A DNA stretch of 64,000 nucleotides from Maratus speciosus. Its lineage: Eukaryota > Arthropoda > Arachnida > Araneae > Salticidae. Below, in pieces: positions 44,786-54,790 of the stretch. The notes below the pieces were generated by a model. The model was not told the DNA's origin, searched no databases, and saw only the letters and a list, made by a program, of their open reading frames with translations. A program made the translations under genes and the position numbers. Every line of letters begins with the position of its first letter. The first letter of the stretch is position 1. The stretch is taken from positions 518,945,451 through 519,009,450 of the forward strand of contig OZ010795.1 of the NCBI GenBank assembly GCA_963932465.1, given 5' to 3'.

Positions 44786-45153
44786 GGTGCGTTCTTAATT
44801 ATATAAATACGTAGCACCTATAGTCGTCGTTCAATCCGTCTGTCCGTCTGTCTGTTCGTCTGTCCGCACATAACAGAGCAAAAATTACCCAACCGAATGG
44901 TCTGAAATTTTAAATATATGATTGTTGCAAAAATTTGTCAAGCCATTTCAAATTTTATGAAAATCGGATGTATAGTTTAATTACAGGGGCAGTCAAAAGT
45001 TTTTCTTTACACTACGGCCAATGGGAAAAATTATTGCAAGTGCATTTTAATAATGTTACAGATTATGCACTTATAAAGTGCAAAAAAATATACATTTAGT
45101 ACAATATGGGGTGCAAAAAATAATTATAAACTAGTTAGAGTACGAACGCACCT
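44786..45153. mobile_element. MITE (about 368 bp) with AGGTGCGTTC ends
   Basis: The ends read AGGTGCGTTCTTA and, reversed, AGGTGCGTTCGTA. The interior has a CTGTCCGTCTGT-rich tract, then AATTACAGGG and TTTTAATAATGTTAC. The latter block is shared with Y1 and Y2 (about 52380-52460 and 55730-55805), so the two families exchanged sequence or share an ancestor. No clear target duplication was found. Confidence 0.6.
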
Positions 45154-45261
45154 CATTTGCCACGTTTGACTAGCAATTTCCAACTTGTTAAGAATGTTAT
45201 AATGCACACAAAAAGAAAAAAAAATGCAATGACATTCAACTCCCTTTTTATAGTTCATGAA

Positions 45262-46053
45262 ATTTTCTCTAAGTATCGACCGAAATAGGTTTTTAAGATC
45301 GAAATCGAATTTCGGTATTCTTCCTATTTTCGGCCGAAAACGAAAATGTCCAAATTTTTTAAAAGTAATGAATACATACATAAATATACAAAATTATTAA
45401 TTAATTATTCGTATTTATTAAATGTACATAATTATTAATTAATTATACGTGTGGCCCATGTTGGCTCCTTGTGCCTCTGACCAAAATTTTTATTTTCACA
45501 TAAAATAAAATTTAATATATTCATTAACGACACAGAATGATATCCTAATTATACGAATTTGATCTAATTAAAAAATATTTTAGGTATACATACCTCGATT
45601 TATCTTTTATAATGATTTATGTAAATGATCATGTGTTAAACTGGGACTTTTTCAAAGAGTATTAGAAACACTTCTGCTGTTTCAAACTAAAAATTTCCTA
45701 TTACTGTTCAATATGCAGATTTTAATGAGCACCTGAAAAGCGTCTTCGAAGTTTAGTTATATATGCATTGCTTGTTTTATAATTTAAATTCACGTCTTCT
45801 GTCAGTCATAACTGATAATTATAAACAATGAAGTTTATAGCAATAAATAAAGAGTGCCTCATTTAAGTCGATACAGTTCAAATCAACGAGTAATGTTGAA
45901 AATTTCCGAAAGAAGTAACGAGATTTATAGAATACAGATAGTTTCGGTCAGGTCGATTTTTCGGAATCATTTTCGTCGAAAACGAAATTTTGGCAAAATT
46001 AATATTTTTGGCCGAAAACGAAAACGAATTTTCGGTCGACCTCCATTTTTCTC
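45262..46053. mobile_element. hAT-type non-autonomous element (776 bp)
   Basis: The element spans 45270-46045. The ends read TAAGTATCGACCG and, reversed, TGGAGGTCGACCG. The flanks ATTTTCTC (45262-45269) and TTTTTCTC (46046-46053) form an 8-bp duplication with one difference. GGCCGAAAACGAAAA clusters inside both ends, in opposite orientation, as subterminal motifs. The open frames at each end arise only from these motifs. No transposase. Confidence 0.75.
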
Positions 46054-47369
46054 TATGACTTTCTCTTTTTAATTAATATTAGCAAAACATGTTATTTTGC
46101 TAGTAAAATATGTTATCTGCAAAACATTTCAAACTTTATTTGAGACACCACTTTAGAGTATTGCTTTTTCCAACTTCTACATTAAAATGACTAATGAGCA
46201 GTGAAATATATTTTTCGTTCAGATGATTAAGTAAAACGCACCAAATGATCCTTTAAAAGCTGCAAACGTGTTAAAAATAAAATGTACTTAATTACAAGAT
46301 GAAAATTCAAAGTGTGTGTTTGAATTTTTTGTATATTATGTTAATTGTCGCAACTGTTAATGACAGTGTTTTTCAGATAACATTCGTTTTATTATAGTGA
46401 GGATTTTAAATGTAGTAATCAGATATGAAATATTCCTTCATTAGCACGACAAATATTTAAAAATGGATGTTTCTGTTTAAATGGTTATAAATACATATTT
46501 AAAAGTTTAATTTATAAATATAATGCAGCTTTATAAAATGTAAAAATTTGAGGTAATCACATGCCTACTTATAAGAAAATAGGTATTGCCTATTTTGATA
46601 GATGCAAGCCCGGTAATATGTTATTATATAAATCAAAACTGCTCTCAATGAAATATCACTGTGTTTCTTAGATTGAAAATATCTGCGATGGAAATGCGAA
46701 ATATTCTCGCAAAGATTGGTGTAATACTTTCTAAACATAAACATCCCGTTTTAGGGCAATACTTCACGTTAAATTGTTACTAGTGGCAATAGTGCTAATA
46801 ACGAGAAGATATAGTCCCAAATAAGACACTATGAGTTTTTAACTGCTAGATATTTGGAGGCAATGTAAAATAGGAAAGTGTTAAAAAAAAGAAATTAAGT
46901 CCAAAGATAAAAATTGATATTATATATATGAAAATAAAAATAAAAATAAGGATTATATTAGTAAAATAGTCCAACAATTAATTGAAAAAAAAATTAGGAT
47001 TAAAATTTTTATAGGACACATCTGCAAAATTTATGCATGATTTTCATAACACTGAAGGGGCCTGCAGTTAAACTATTACACAATTCTCTTAACATGCCGG
47101 TTGTTCTAAATCGTAGTGGTAGAAATTACCTGTTTAAATGTGCCCTTTCTTCGCCACCCACACTTAAAACTTCCTCACTGACAAGTCCGTGTTAATACGT
47201 TCACTAAGCTCCAGGTTTCACTGCAATACAAGCAATATTTAAAGTGATATAATTCTATTGATTTATTGTATTTTTAATACATTGAACAATGATTAATACT
47301 TCCAAGGATTGCATTCATATTCGTAATTTTTTTTATAAAATGTTCAAAGAATCATTTTTTTTTTAGCAT
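46054..47369. other. AT-rich stretch, nothing recognised
   Basis: About 1.3 kb without a supported frame or repeat. The integrase zinc finger of Gypsy C would be expected at its right edge but is not recognisable. Confidence 0.4.
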
Positions 47370-47740
47370 TTTAAAACAAAATGCAGAGAAAACAACATTA
47401 CAATTTTGCCCTTTTCCAAGACAGTCGGAGGGTTAATTCTTTTGTACAGTACGCCATTTCGGATATGGAGCGAGTCCCATAATGCACCGTACGTTTAGCA
47501 TTTGGGCTAAAAGTATAGATGTAATGCCATGTAGGATTTGTGTTGGACCACTCCTTTAATTGAATTATAGGGTTGATATCGCGAAATTCTAAATTGCCAT
47601 GTGTAATTCCTTCAACGCTCCAAGGATCTGACTTCGTGGTTGTTGAATCTGTAATTTGAAGTGCAATAGAATTTCTAGTCTCATATTTATTCATGGAACT
47701 TCTCAGGGTAGGTCTTTTACCCCAGTAAGCGATGATGTCG
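47370..47740 (-). pseudogene. Gypsy C pol: RNase H end and linker to integrase
   Basis: The frame is open on the minus strand from 47745 to 47398, but this is a retroelement remnant, not a host gene. It begins SDIIAYWGKRPTLRSS, the end of the RNase H core. PTWHYIYTFSPNAKRT matches the linker that precedes the integrase zinc finger, and the next frame gives ALWDSLHIRNGVLY, a common motif of that linker, so a frameshift lies near 47500. It continues the RNase H fragment on the other side of the MITE (48110-48407). Confidence 0.75.
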
Positions 47741-48107
47741 CTCACCCGCTAGAAAAGTGACACATCTCGCAAAAATTCATTTTGCGTTTTATTCTGCTAA
47801 TAGGTATGTCATAGGTATGTCTAGCTACACAAAAAGTTACGGAAAATCACTTTATTACGCTATATGTCCATTTCTGACCACAGAAGAGGGATGGATTGTG
47901 TGGGGAGGTATAATTCCCCAACTCTCCATACCTCACCCTACGTCTTTATTCTTAAGGGTTTTATGCTTTTATGCACGTTTTTATTCTTGCATACCTAGCT
48001 AAGTGCTATAATTTCATGTTACAGTAAAATCATGCATATTTTTTTTCTTTCTCTTGTGAAATTTACTTTTGTCGAGATGTGTCACTTTTCTTGCGGGTGA
48101 GCAATAT
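47741..48107. mobile_element. MITE (about 367 bp) in Gypsy C
   Basis: Inverted termini of about 36 bp: GCTCACCCGCTAGAAAAGTG at the left and, reversed at the right, GCTCACCCGCAAGAAAAGTG, both going on to ACACATCTCG. The Gypsy C RNase H reading is broken exactly across it. I could not settle its target duplication. No protein is encoded. Confidence 0.85.
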
Positions 48108-48109
48108 AT

Positions 48110-48407
48110 TCTTGCCCGTCGTTTTGCTCTCATAAAATAGAGCCGATAGTTTCATTTATCGCATCTGCATCCTTAATAAAAGTTTGAGCGACGGAGGATA
48201 TGTCGCACAACGATGATCTTGAAGATTATTTCAGTTTCTTAAAGGCATTTTTGCACTCATCTCTCAACACGAACTTTTGATCTGATTTAGTCAATTTCTG
48301 AACAAATCTATCAATGCTTTAAAACTCTTCATGATTATTTTATTGTAGATGAATAAGCCTAAAAAAATTCGTCGTTCCAAGCGATTCCAGTTTGCAATTG
48401 CAGATAT
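48110..48407 (-). pseudogene. Gypsy C pol: RT thumb and start of RNase H
   Basis: The minus strand reads KISAIANWN, then LGLFIYNK, then FVQKLTKSDQKFVLRDE and KNAFKKLK, and near 48150 FIKDADAINETIGSIL. These are the connection region and first Asp motif of Gypsy RNase H, across several frames. It is bounded by the X3 insertion on its upstream side and by the MITE downstream. Confidence 0.75.
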
Positions 48408-48522
48408 TTTTTTTTAGAATCAACTAGGGGGCTCTGCCCCCTACGAGCTACGCTCACCAACCCCCGTTCAGGCACACCAAAATCCAAAAAGCACGCTAAT
48501 TTGATCGGCTTTAAAAATATTG

Positions 48523-48555
<33 letters not shown>

Positions 48556-49371
48556 AGTCGCGATCTCTCTGTAAACGGGTTTCCATTCGTTTTCCTTGGA
48601 TTGGGGATTTTTAAGGCCAAATCTGCTGCTGTTAAGAGATACAATGGCTTTTTTCGTATTTAATTAAAATAATTAGTTAAACTGGTACTTCTTAGTTATC
48701 CGTCGACCAATTTCGCCAATTTATATAAATCACCAAACCACTCGCCAAATTATACACATTGACATAATTTTTATTTTAAATAACGAAAGAACAAATAAAT
48801 TAGTAAAACATTAATAAAAATACAAATAAAACGTCGAATTAATGGTTTTATTGACCATTATTGGCATTTAATCTTGCAATTAATTAATTAATGGCAACCA
48901 TTGTTGGCATTTAATCTTACAATTTGGCGACAGTAATTTGGTCGACGGGATAACTAAGAAGTACCGTTAAACATTTGAAATAAGATAATGTAAAATGAAT
49001 TAAGTAAACAGTGTCATTGTCTCCCGGTATTTTTTAACAGTGCTATAAGATAGTTCTTTTAAATAATTCATTTTAAATGTATCGTTTCAAATCTGACGTA
49101 ATTTACACAAAAGTTTTATTTCTCTTATAATATTCACGTGAAAATACTTTTGTTGTTAGAAAGAAATATTATTTGCGCTGTCTTCGAATTCACGATTATA
49201 GTTGAAAAGATTATCTCAAAATATCTCGCGAAAATATATTTTTCAATTTAAATTGTTTTGCTATTTTTTTTGCCATTTTAAATATGACGTAATTTCCTCA
49301 AATTACAAGTTTTAACGCATAATAATGATTTTTTTTAAGATTTCGTTTCTCTTTTTAAATTCAAGTGTAAA

Positions 49372-49845
49372 TATGGTTCGGCACAGATGTCATTGGCGCA
49401 ATTTTTTTCTGACGCCAATTTCATATGCGCAACAGTTACTTAACTGGTGCTAAAGTGTCGCTATTTTGCTTGATATGGTAACCCGGATGTTGTTGTTTAT
49501 GCTATTGATGTTTCGCCAAATTGGCGTCGGAAGTCGCCCGGTGGCGTGGTCAGTAAGCGGAGGCTGCTGTCACCCCGAGGGCCCGGGTTCGAATCCCTGG
49601 GTAAGACATGGATGTAATTGTGAATGTCCCATTTGTAGTTATATAATATGTGTAACGGAAAATAAAAATTGTTGTGACTTGTTGTTGTTTCTGTGTATAA
49701 TAAGGATCATTCGAGGCGACAGCCATTGTAGCTATAGGCCCCAAAGAATTCTCCACTTCGGTGGACTTCAAATGTCAAATGTCAAATGTTGGCGTCGGAA
49801 AAAAAATTGCGTCAAATTGGTATATGACACCTGTGCCTATGGTTC
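49372..49845. mobile_element. hAT-type MITE (458 bp) inside X3
   Basis: The element is 49380-49837, flanked by TATGGTTC at 49372-49379 and 49838-49845, an exact 8-bp duplication. The ends read GGCACAGATGTCAT and, reversed, GGCACAGGTGTCAT, then both continue to GACGCAATTTTTTT-like and GACGCCAA. X1 and X2 lack it at this place. More than half of its length is an inserted SINE. Confidence 0.9.
49521..49800 (+). mobile_element. tRNA-derived SINE (256 bp) inside the MITE
   Basis: The body is 49533-49788, with TTGGCGTCGGAA at 49521-49532 and again at 49789-49800, a 12-bp duplication typical of LINE-driven insertion. The head carries an A-box-like GTGGTCAGTAAGCGG and a perfect B box GGTTCGAATCC (near 49587). 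The tail ends in GTCAAAT repeats instead of poly-A. The tRNA of origin is not determined. It would be transcribed by Pol III and mobilised by another element's reverse transcriptase. Confidence 0.9.
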
Positions 49846-50354
49846 TTATGACGTAATTTTCCTGCTTTTAACATGTAACCATTTAATTCTAATTTTAAAG
49901 TTTTTTTTCTGTTTGTAATAGACACGTGTAAATTAATTTTTAATTTGAAGTAAACATGATACTTGCGCTGTTCATACAACTGGCAACAGTTTAAATTAAT
50001 AACATTTTCTAAAATTTGTAAAAAATATCTCTCGAAATGCTGAAAATTTGAATTTAAAATTGAAATAAAACCTCAAAAAATGAGTCAAATAAAAAAAATA
50101 AATACAATCTGCACACCAGGAACTTATAACGTATAAAATGATCTAAAAATGATTAAATTCTCATGTATAGTTTTTGCTCCAATAAAACTTTTTTAAGGGA
50201 ACGATTTTGTCCAACTTTAGCATTAAACATCTCTTAAAATAATTCTTCGATTTGAAAACTGTCTGCATCAGCGTGTTTATCAAACATTTCTCTATAATAC
50301 CACCGATTTTCATATTTTTGTATGCAACAGTTTTTTAATATTAACGATGAAAGG

Positions 50355-50759
50355 CCATGCTTAAGCATTCAAATTAGATGTGGATCTACCCGGAATATCT
50401 ACGCAGATGTTCATTGGTCCATTTCCAAATCAAAACTTTTTTTTATATATAGAAGGATTTTCAGCATTCAGCACAGATGTCCCAAATAACTCCCTTCCCG
50501 ATGAAATCAAAGCTAAATTCGGAAGGTTTAACTTCAGTCCTTCCATCTTCAGCTTCTCTAGCCTCTTCCGGATGCTTCTAAAATATTCTTCAAATGTTAC
50601 CCCCAGGATGATGACATCATGTAAATCACGGCTTACTTCAGGAGTGGCCAAGAAAGCGCCGCATACCACGTTATCTGGCGTCATCAAGTCCGTCGTATTT
50701 TGGAGGGAGAAACAAATTTCTTTTCGATGCTCTTCTGTGATAGCCCTCGCCGTTGTCAT
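50355..50759 (-). pseudogene. Gypsy C pol: reverse transcriptase palm/thumb
   Basis: The open frame 50759-50430 on the minus strand has DLHDVIILGVTFEEYF, where the catalytic Asp-Asp box should lie (Asp-Asp reduced to His-Asp), followed by KRLEKLKMEGLKLN, a strong Gypsy signature. The end of the frame passes into the X3 boundary, and the domain resumes at 48407. A remnant of the same element as the two downstream pieces. Confidence 0.75.
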
Positions 50760-51077
50760 TTTGTTCGTTATGCTTATATATATGCTGTTGTTCGTATTAT
50801 TGCTATTGAATACTGTTTATGAATAGTGTATTTAGAGTGTTAGTGAATGTTTATCAGAAAAAGAACGTATTCGCAGACCCAATAGGATTGAAAAGTTTCA
50901 AAAGTTGTGTGATATGGCTATGCAGAACTTCATCCAAAAATATTTGTTCAAATTCTCTTGAAAGGAATGAGGAAGAGAAACTAAAAAAATTCAAAAGTAA
51001 ATGAACTACATACAATCACACCTAACAGGTATGTAAATATTAAGCTATATTTTTAAAATGAAATAATTCTAAAATCC

Positions 51078-51120
<43 letters not shown>

Positions 51121-51361
51121 AAAGTACCATACGGATGTCCACTTGCCTAATGCAACTATTTTAACAGTGAAATAAATTCTTATGGGTGAATTACCAGTTT
51201 TTATGGTAATAGGCTTTTTGAAATCAGGACAAAATATTTAAATGTGTGCATATTTTCCCTATACATACAGTTAATAGGAATTTTTTTTTAATTGTAGCGA
51301 GTTGTCTTGCATGAAATATAACAATGTAAATATTTAAATGTGAAATATTTATGGAACTAAT
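50760..51361. other. AT-rich stretch with (ATT)n microsatellite
   Basis: An ATT run of about 14 units lies at 51078-51119. No other feature is supported before repeat Y1. Confidence 0.6.
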
Positions 51362-54300
51362 TGCCGAAACGTCAGTGAAGGCTTACTGTGGAGACACGAA
51401 AAGTTTTGATTTCCGGATGTCTGTCTGTCTGTCTGTCCGTCTGTTCCGCGATAACTGCCGCAAAAAGCACCCGATCAGCTTGAAATTAATTGGGCATATT
51501 TGTGAGATACCCGGACGTAGCTGTATAGTTTTTGGTTAAATTTGGTTCATTCGTTCGGAAAATATGGAATATTTTATTTTTCTTTATAATGCTTTTCTAC
51601 GGCAAGTCAGACGATTTTCAAATTTCGATTTGTTGAAAGAAAATGGCACGTTTGATTAATGGATTTAAATGTCAAATTATGGATACTAAAATTCCAAATA
51701 AAGGTTTTAAATTATTCCTATTATATTGAAGTTTTATCAATATATCTATAAGATTTTTTTATTTACGTGTATAATGTTTTGAGGACATTTATACATGTAT
51801 TCCAATAATATAAAGAATTTTTAAATTAATTTTCTTGTTTTACATGATACATATTTCTTTTTTTTTCCTTTTCTTCGTTGCCTAGCGACTGTTATTAGTA
51901 GCCTATCATTGCGTCAAATATGAATGAAGTTAGTAAATTACGTTAATTTTGTTGCAGGTACTATTAAAAGGCTATCACAAAAAATATTTTATCGCGCCAA
52001 ATCGATGCAATTTATGCAATTAACAGTGGGCACGATAATGAATTATTTTCCAGTAGATTTATAGATCTCCAGATATGCCTATTTTGGGGGGCTTTTAATA
52101 TGTTATTGCTATCGCATGGATTAGGATGTTTAAACTAATGTTTAACCATGCTATAAGTGAAAAAAAAGTACAGTTAAAGGCATGTAAATCTTTTTTAACA
52201 CTTTCCAACATGGATGAAAAGTATTTATGACTTCAGTTTTTCTATCTGTCGCCTGCCGTGTTTCTCTACGTGCTCTAACTCGCGTAAATATAGTCGGGAT
52301 TACATGTAATTGATATACGTTATTGAGGTTTGCCAAAGTATGTTTGGTATTAAAAATGAAGAGTGTAGCATTCATAGCTTAATTACAGGGCACTCAAAAC
52401 TATTCCGTTACATTATAGTCTTTGGGAAAAATCGTCTGCGGTGTATTTTAATAATGTTACACAATTTTAAACGTAATGAAATTTATATACTTTATTAAGG
52501 TGCACTAGAACCTGGTTACTATAAAATATGTTATGTGTAGCACTTACAGCATGCGTACAGGTAACTCAAAAGTATTCATAATATTACAATCTTTGAAGAA
52601 AATCCTTTTGTGGCGTTTTTTAATGATGTTACTCTGTTACAAAATAATAAAATTGATATGTATTTTTGAAACACTTTTGTAGTATATGGGGTGCAAAGCA
52701 TATGTTTTTTTCAGGGTCACACAAAAGTGGTCGATTAAAATGTGGTCTACGGGGGAAAAAAACTCTTCACAGCTTATTTTAACACATTAGCGACGGGAAA
52801 CGAAATTTCTCGTTTTTATTCAGAATACATCATTGGCTAAGGGAGTGACTTCTACCTTACAGAAAAGACATTTATATTGTGTTGTCCATATTTTTTATAG
52901 ATTGTAAGACATTATATATTACATCCGTACATTGAAAGATATTTACTGCTGCATAAACATGAAAAACATATCTCAGAAACCAAATTCCGAGACACTTTCA
53001 GAAGAGGGAGGAGCTTCTACTGTTTTTAAACCCAGATTTAATTAAATTGCCTGTCGTCAGTGTGTTAATTGTGTTGCACTAATTCAAACATTATGAAATT
53101 AAATTACATTACTGTGATTGACTACAAGAAGCTTGAATATGATTTGTATCGTATTTATCGTTCATTTATAGGGTCACATAAAATATTTCGGATACAGTTC
53201 TGGTCTATTAGGGATGATTGCTGAAGAGCATTTTCGATTATGGTGTGCGTTTTAACGTTAAGTAAATTTGTGCTTAATAAGTAGTGCTTAAATATTGTAT
53301 AGACCATGTACAGGGATACACAAATGAATTCGTAAGTATAAATGAAAATAATATATAAACTTTTTTACCAAAAATAAAACCGACTTCAAAAACTACTGCA
53401 AAGTAAAAAGCGCACTTTTTGCTTTTATCGTGCAATCTGATTAAAATTTACATGTTCTCATTTCTTGATACAATTCAGATGTTTTCATGTATTAATTTAG
53501 TTTGCTTCTGTATTATTTAGCATTTTAAATAATGGTTGGCAATTGAGAATTGTAAATATGACTGCCGATTAGAAATTGTGAAGAAACATATTGGAGAAGA
53601 TCCATTAGTGAATTTGAATGGGAATATCGCCAAATTAGTCGGTTACAGCCAAGTTGGCTTCATTTATGACAACTTATTTTGGTCGCCAAATTTGGCGATA
53701 TTTCACCAAATGTCGCCAAGTCTGGCGACAACTTGGCGATAACGCATATGAATACATAGCTTTGTGCTTATGAATGAAAAACCGGTTACAACAATGAAAG
53801 ATAATTTGCGAAAAATCCTTTATTTTATTGGTTTTTGTTGAATTACTAAAAAACTACTCAACCAATTTCGGTGAAACGGAAGTGGTACCAATTCGAGAGT
53901 ATCCTCTTTCAATTAAAACCAAAATCACATAAATCGGACAAAAAGTTCCGGAGCAATCGGTGAACATACATAAAAAAAAAAAAAAAAACATACATACGCG
54001 TCGAATTGATAACCTCCTCCTTTTTTCGAAGTCGGTAATGAGCGCGAATTGCTTCAGTGTTTTTTTTTTTTTTTTTTTTTGAGTTATGTATTTCCCAGCC
54101 CAAATACATTTAGTATACTAACAAATGTTTGCAGAATTTAAATAGAACCATATACAGGACTCCTCAGAAACTGGATATATGGTGCACACTATGCATACTA
54201 ATCCCCGGAAATGTGATATGAGCAGTTTTAAGAGGGTTTTTTGTCTGCATTAAATTTAAATGTTATAGACGACGCGTAAAAATCTTCACGTAATATACGG

Positions 54301-54695
54301 GGCTGTAGAAAAGAATTCATGTACGTTTCCGTCTATTGGTAGAATTTACTAAAGGACATTAACACAATTAATTGATAATTACAAATGTAAATTAAATTAC
54401 ACTACGAAGGGGTTCAGGGGGGCTCTGCCCCCCTGAAGAAATCTACTTTATTATCTAAAAATTACCAGAATAAGTAGCTCATGAGATTTTCAGAATACCA
54501 TTACATAACGAGGGGTTTAATTTAACGCTTCTAATGTCAGAAACATTCGAAATATTTTTTCGTTTTATAAATGTTTATGTAATTTCAAAACTTTAAATTT
54601 CGTTTTTTGTAGAAAGATTAATATTACTCAAAGGATGCTAAACACAATGAATAGTAGAGCTGACGTTGAGGCTCCTGATCTGCAGATTTACTAGT
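51362..54695 (+). mobile_element. Repeat Y1 (contains a 690-bp insertion)
   Basis: Runs from TGCCGAAACGTCAGTG to CTAGT. After the start come a CTGT-rich tract, GCGATAACTGC and GCTTGAAATTAATTGGGC. It is about 99% identical to Y2, which follows with no spacer, except for a 690-bp insertion at 53350-54039. The 3' region has the GC hairpin at about 54412-54437 and GATCTGCAGATTTACTAGT. Frames are short and shared with Y2; none has a domain. Confidence 0.88.
53350..54039. mobile_element. 690-bp insertion with CCGACTTC/GAAGTCGG ends
   Basis: Y2 reads straight through GAAAAT-GAGCGCG, where Y1 has 690 extra bases, so the insertion is exactly bounded. Near its left end is AAACCGACTTCAAAAA and at its right end TTTTTTCGAAGTCGGT, an inverted motif, followed by AAT, which may be a 2-3 bp target duplication. 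The interior repeats TTGGCGAC and CGCCAAAT words. I know the ACCGACTTC...GAGGAGGTT motif as common in arthropod repeats but cannot name the family. Confidence 0.8.
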
Positions 54696-54751
54696 TGCCG
54701 AAACGTCAGTGAAGGCTTACTGTGGAGACACGAAAAGTTTTGATTTCCGGA

Positions 54752-54790
<39 letters not shown>

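Larger units (their letters stand above)
48423..50354 (-). mobile_element. Helitron-like repeat X3 inside Gypsy C
   Basis: On the minus strand it runs from about 50354 to CTAGT at 48427-48423, preceded by the GC hairpin GGGGGCAGAGCCCCC and GAGCGTAGCTCG. A T follows CTAGT, as at Helitron insertion sites. The Gypsy C frame resumes directly beyond. Its 5' end lacks about 100 bp present in X1 and X2. It contains an A-run at 48527-48554, a hAT-type MITE (49380-49837), and a local inverted repeat of GTCGAC(C/G) words at 48700-48960. Confidence 0.75.

Noticed and set aside
45854..46072. Arginine-rich open frame near the end of the 776-bp hAT-type element
   Set aside because: It is a translation of the CCGAAAACGAAAA subterminal motifs, not a gene.
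47398..47745. Open frame of 115 codons that first looked like a host exon, with a splice-acceptor-like CTTTTCTAG upstream
   Set aside because: Its content matches the Gypsy RNase H-to-integrase linker, the adjoining frame shows the common ALWDSL motif, and the apparent acceptor lies inside a MITE terminal repeat.
51362..51440. TGCCGAAACGTC at the start of family Y as part of a hammerhead ribozyme
   Set aside because: GAAAC is present, but no CTGANGA core lies at a suitable distance upstream in any copy, including across the head-to-tail junctions.
53536..53742. Open frame inside the 690-bp insertion
   Set aside because: It arises from TTGGCGAC and CGCCAAAT repeats of a non-coding element and shows no domain.
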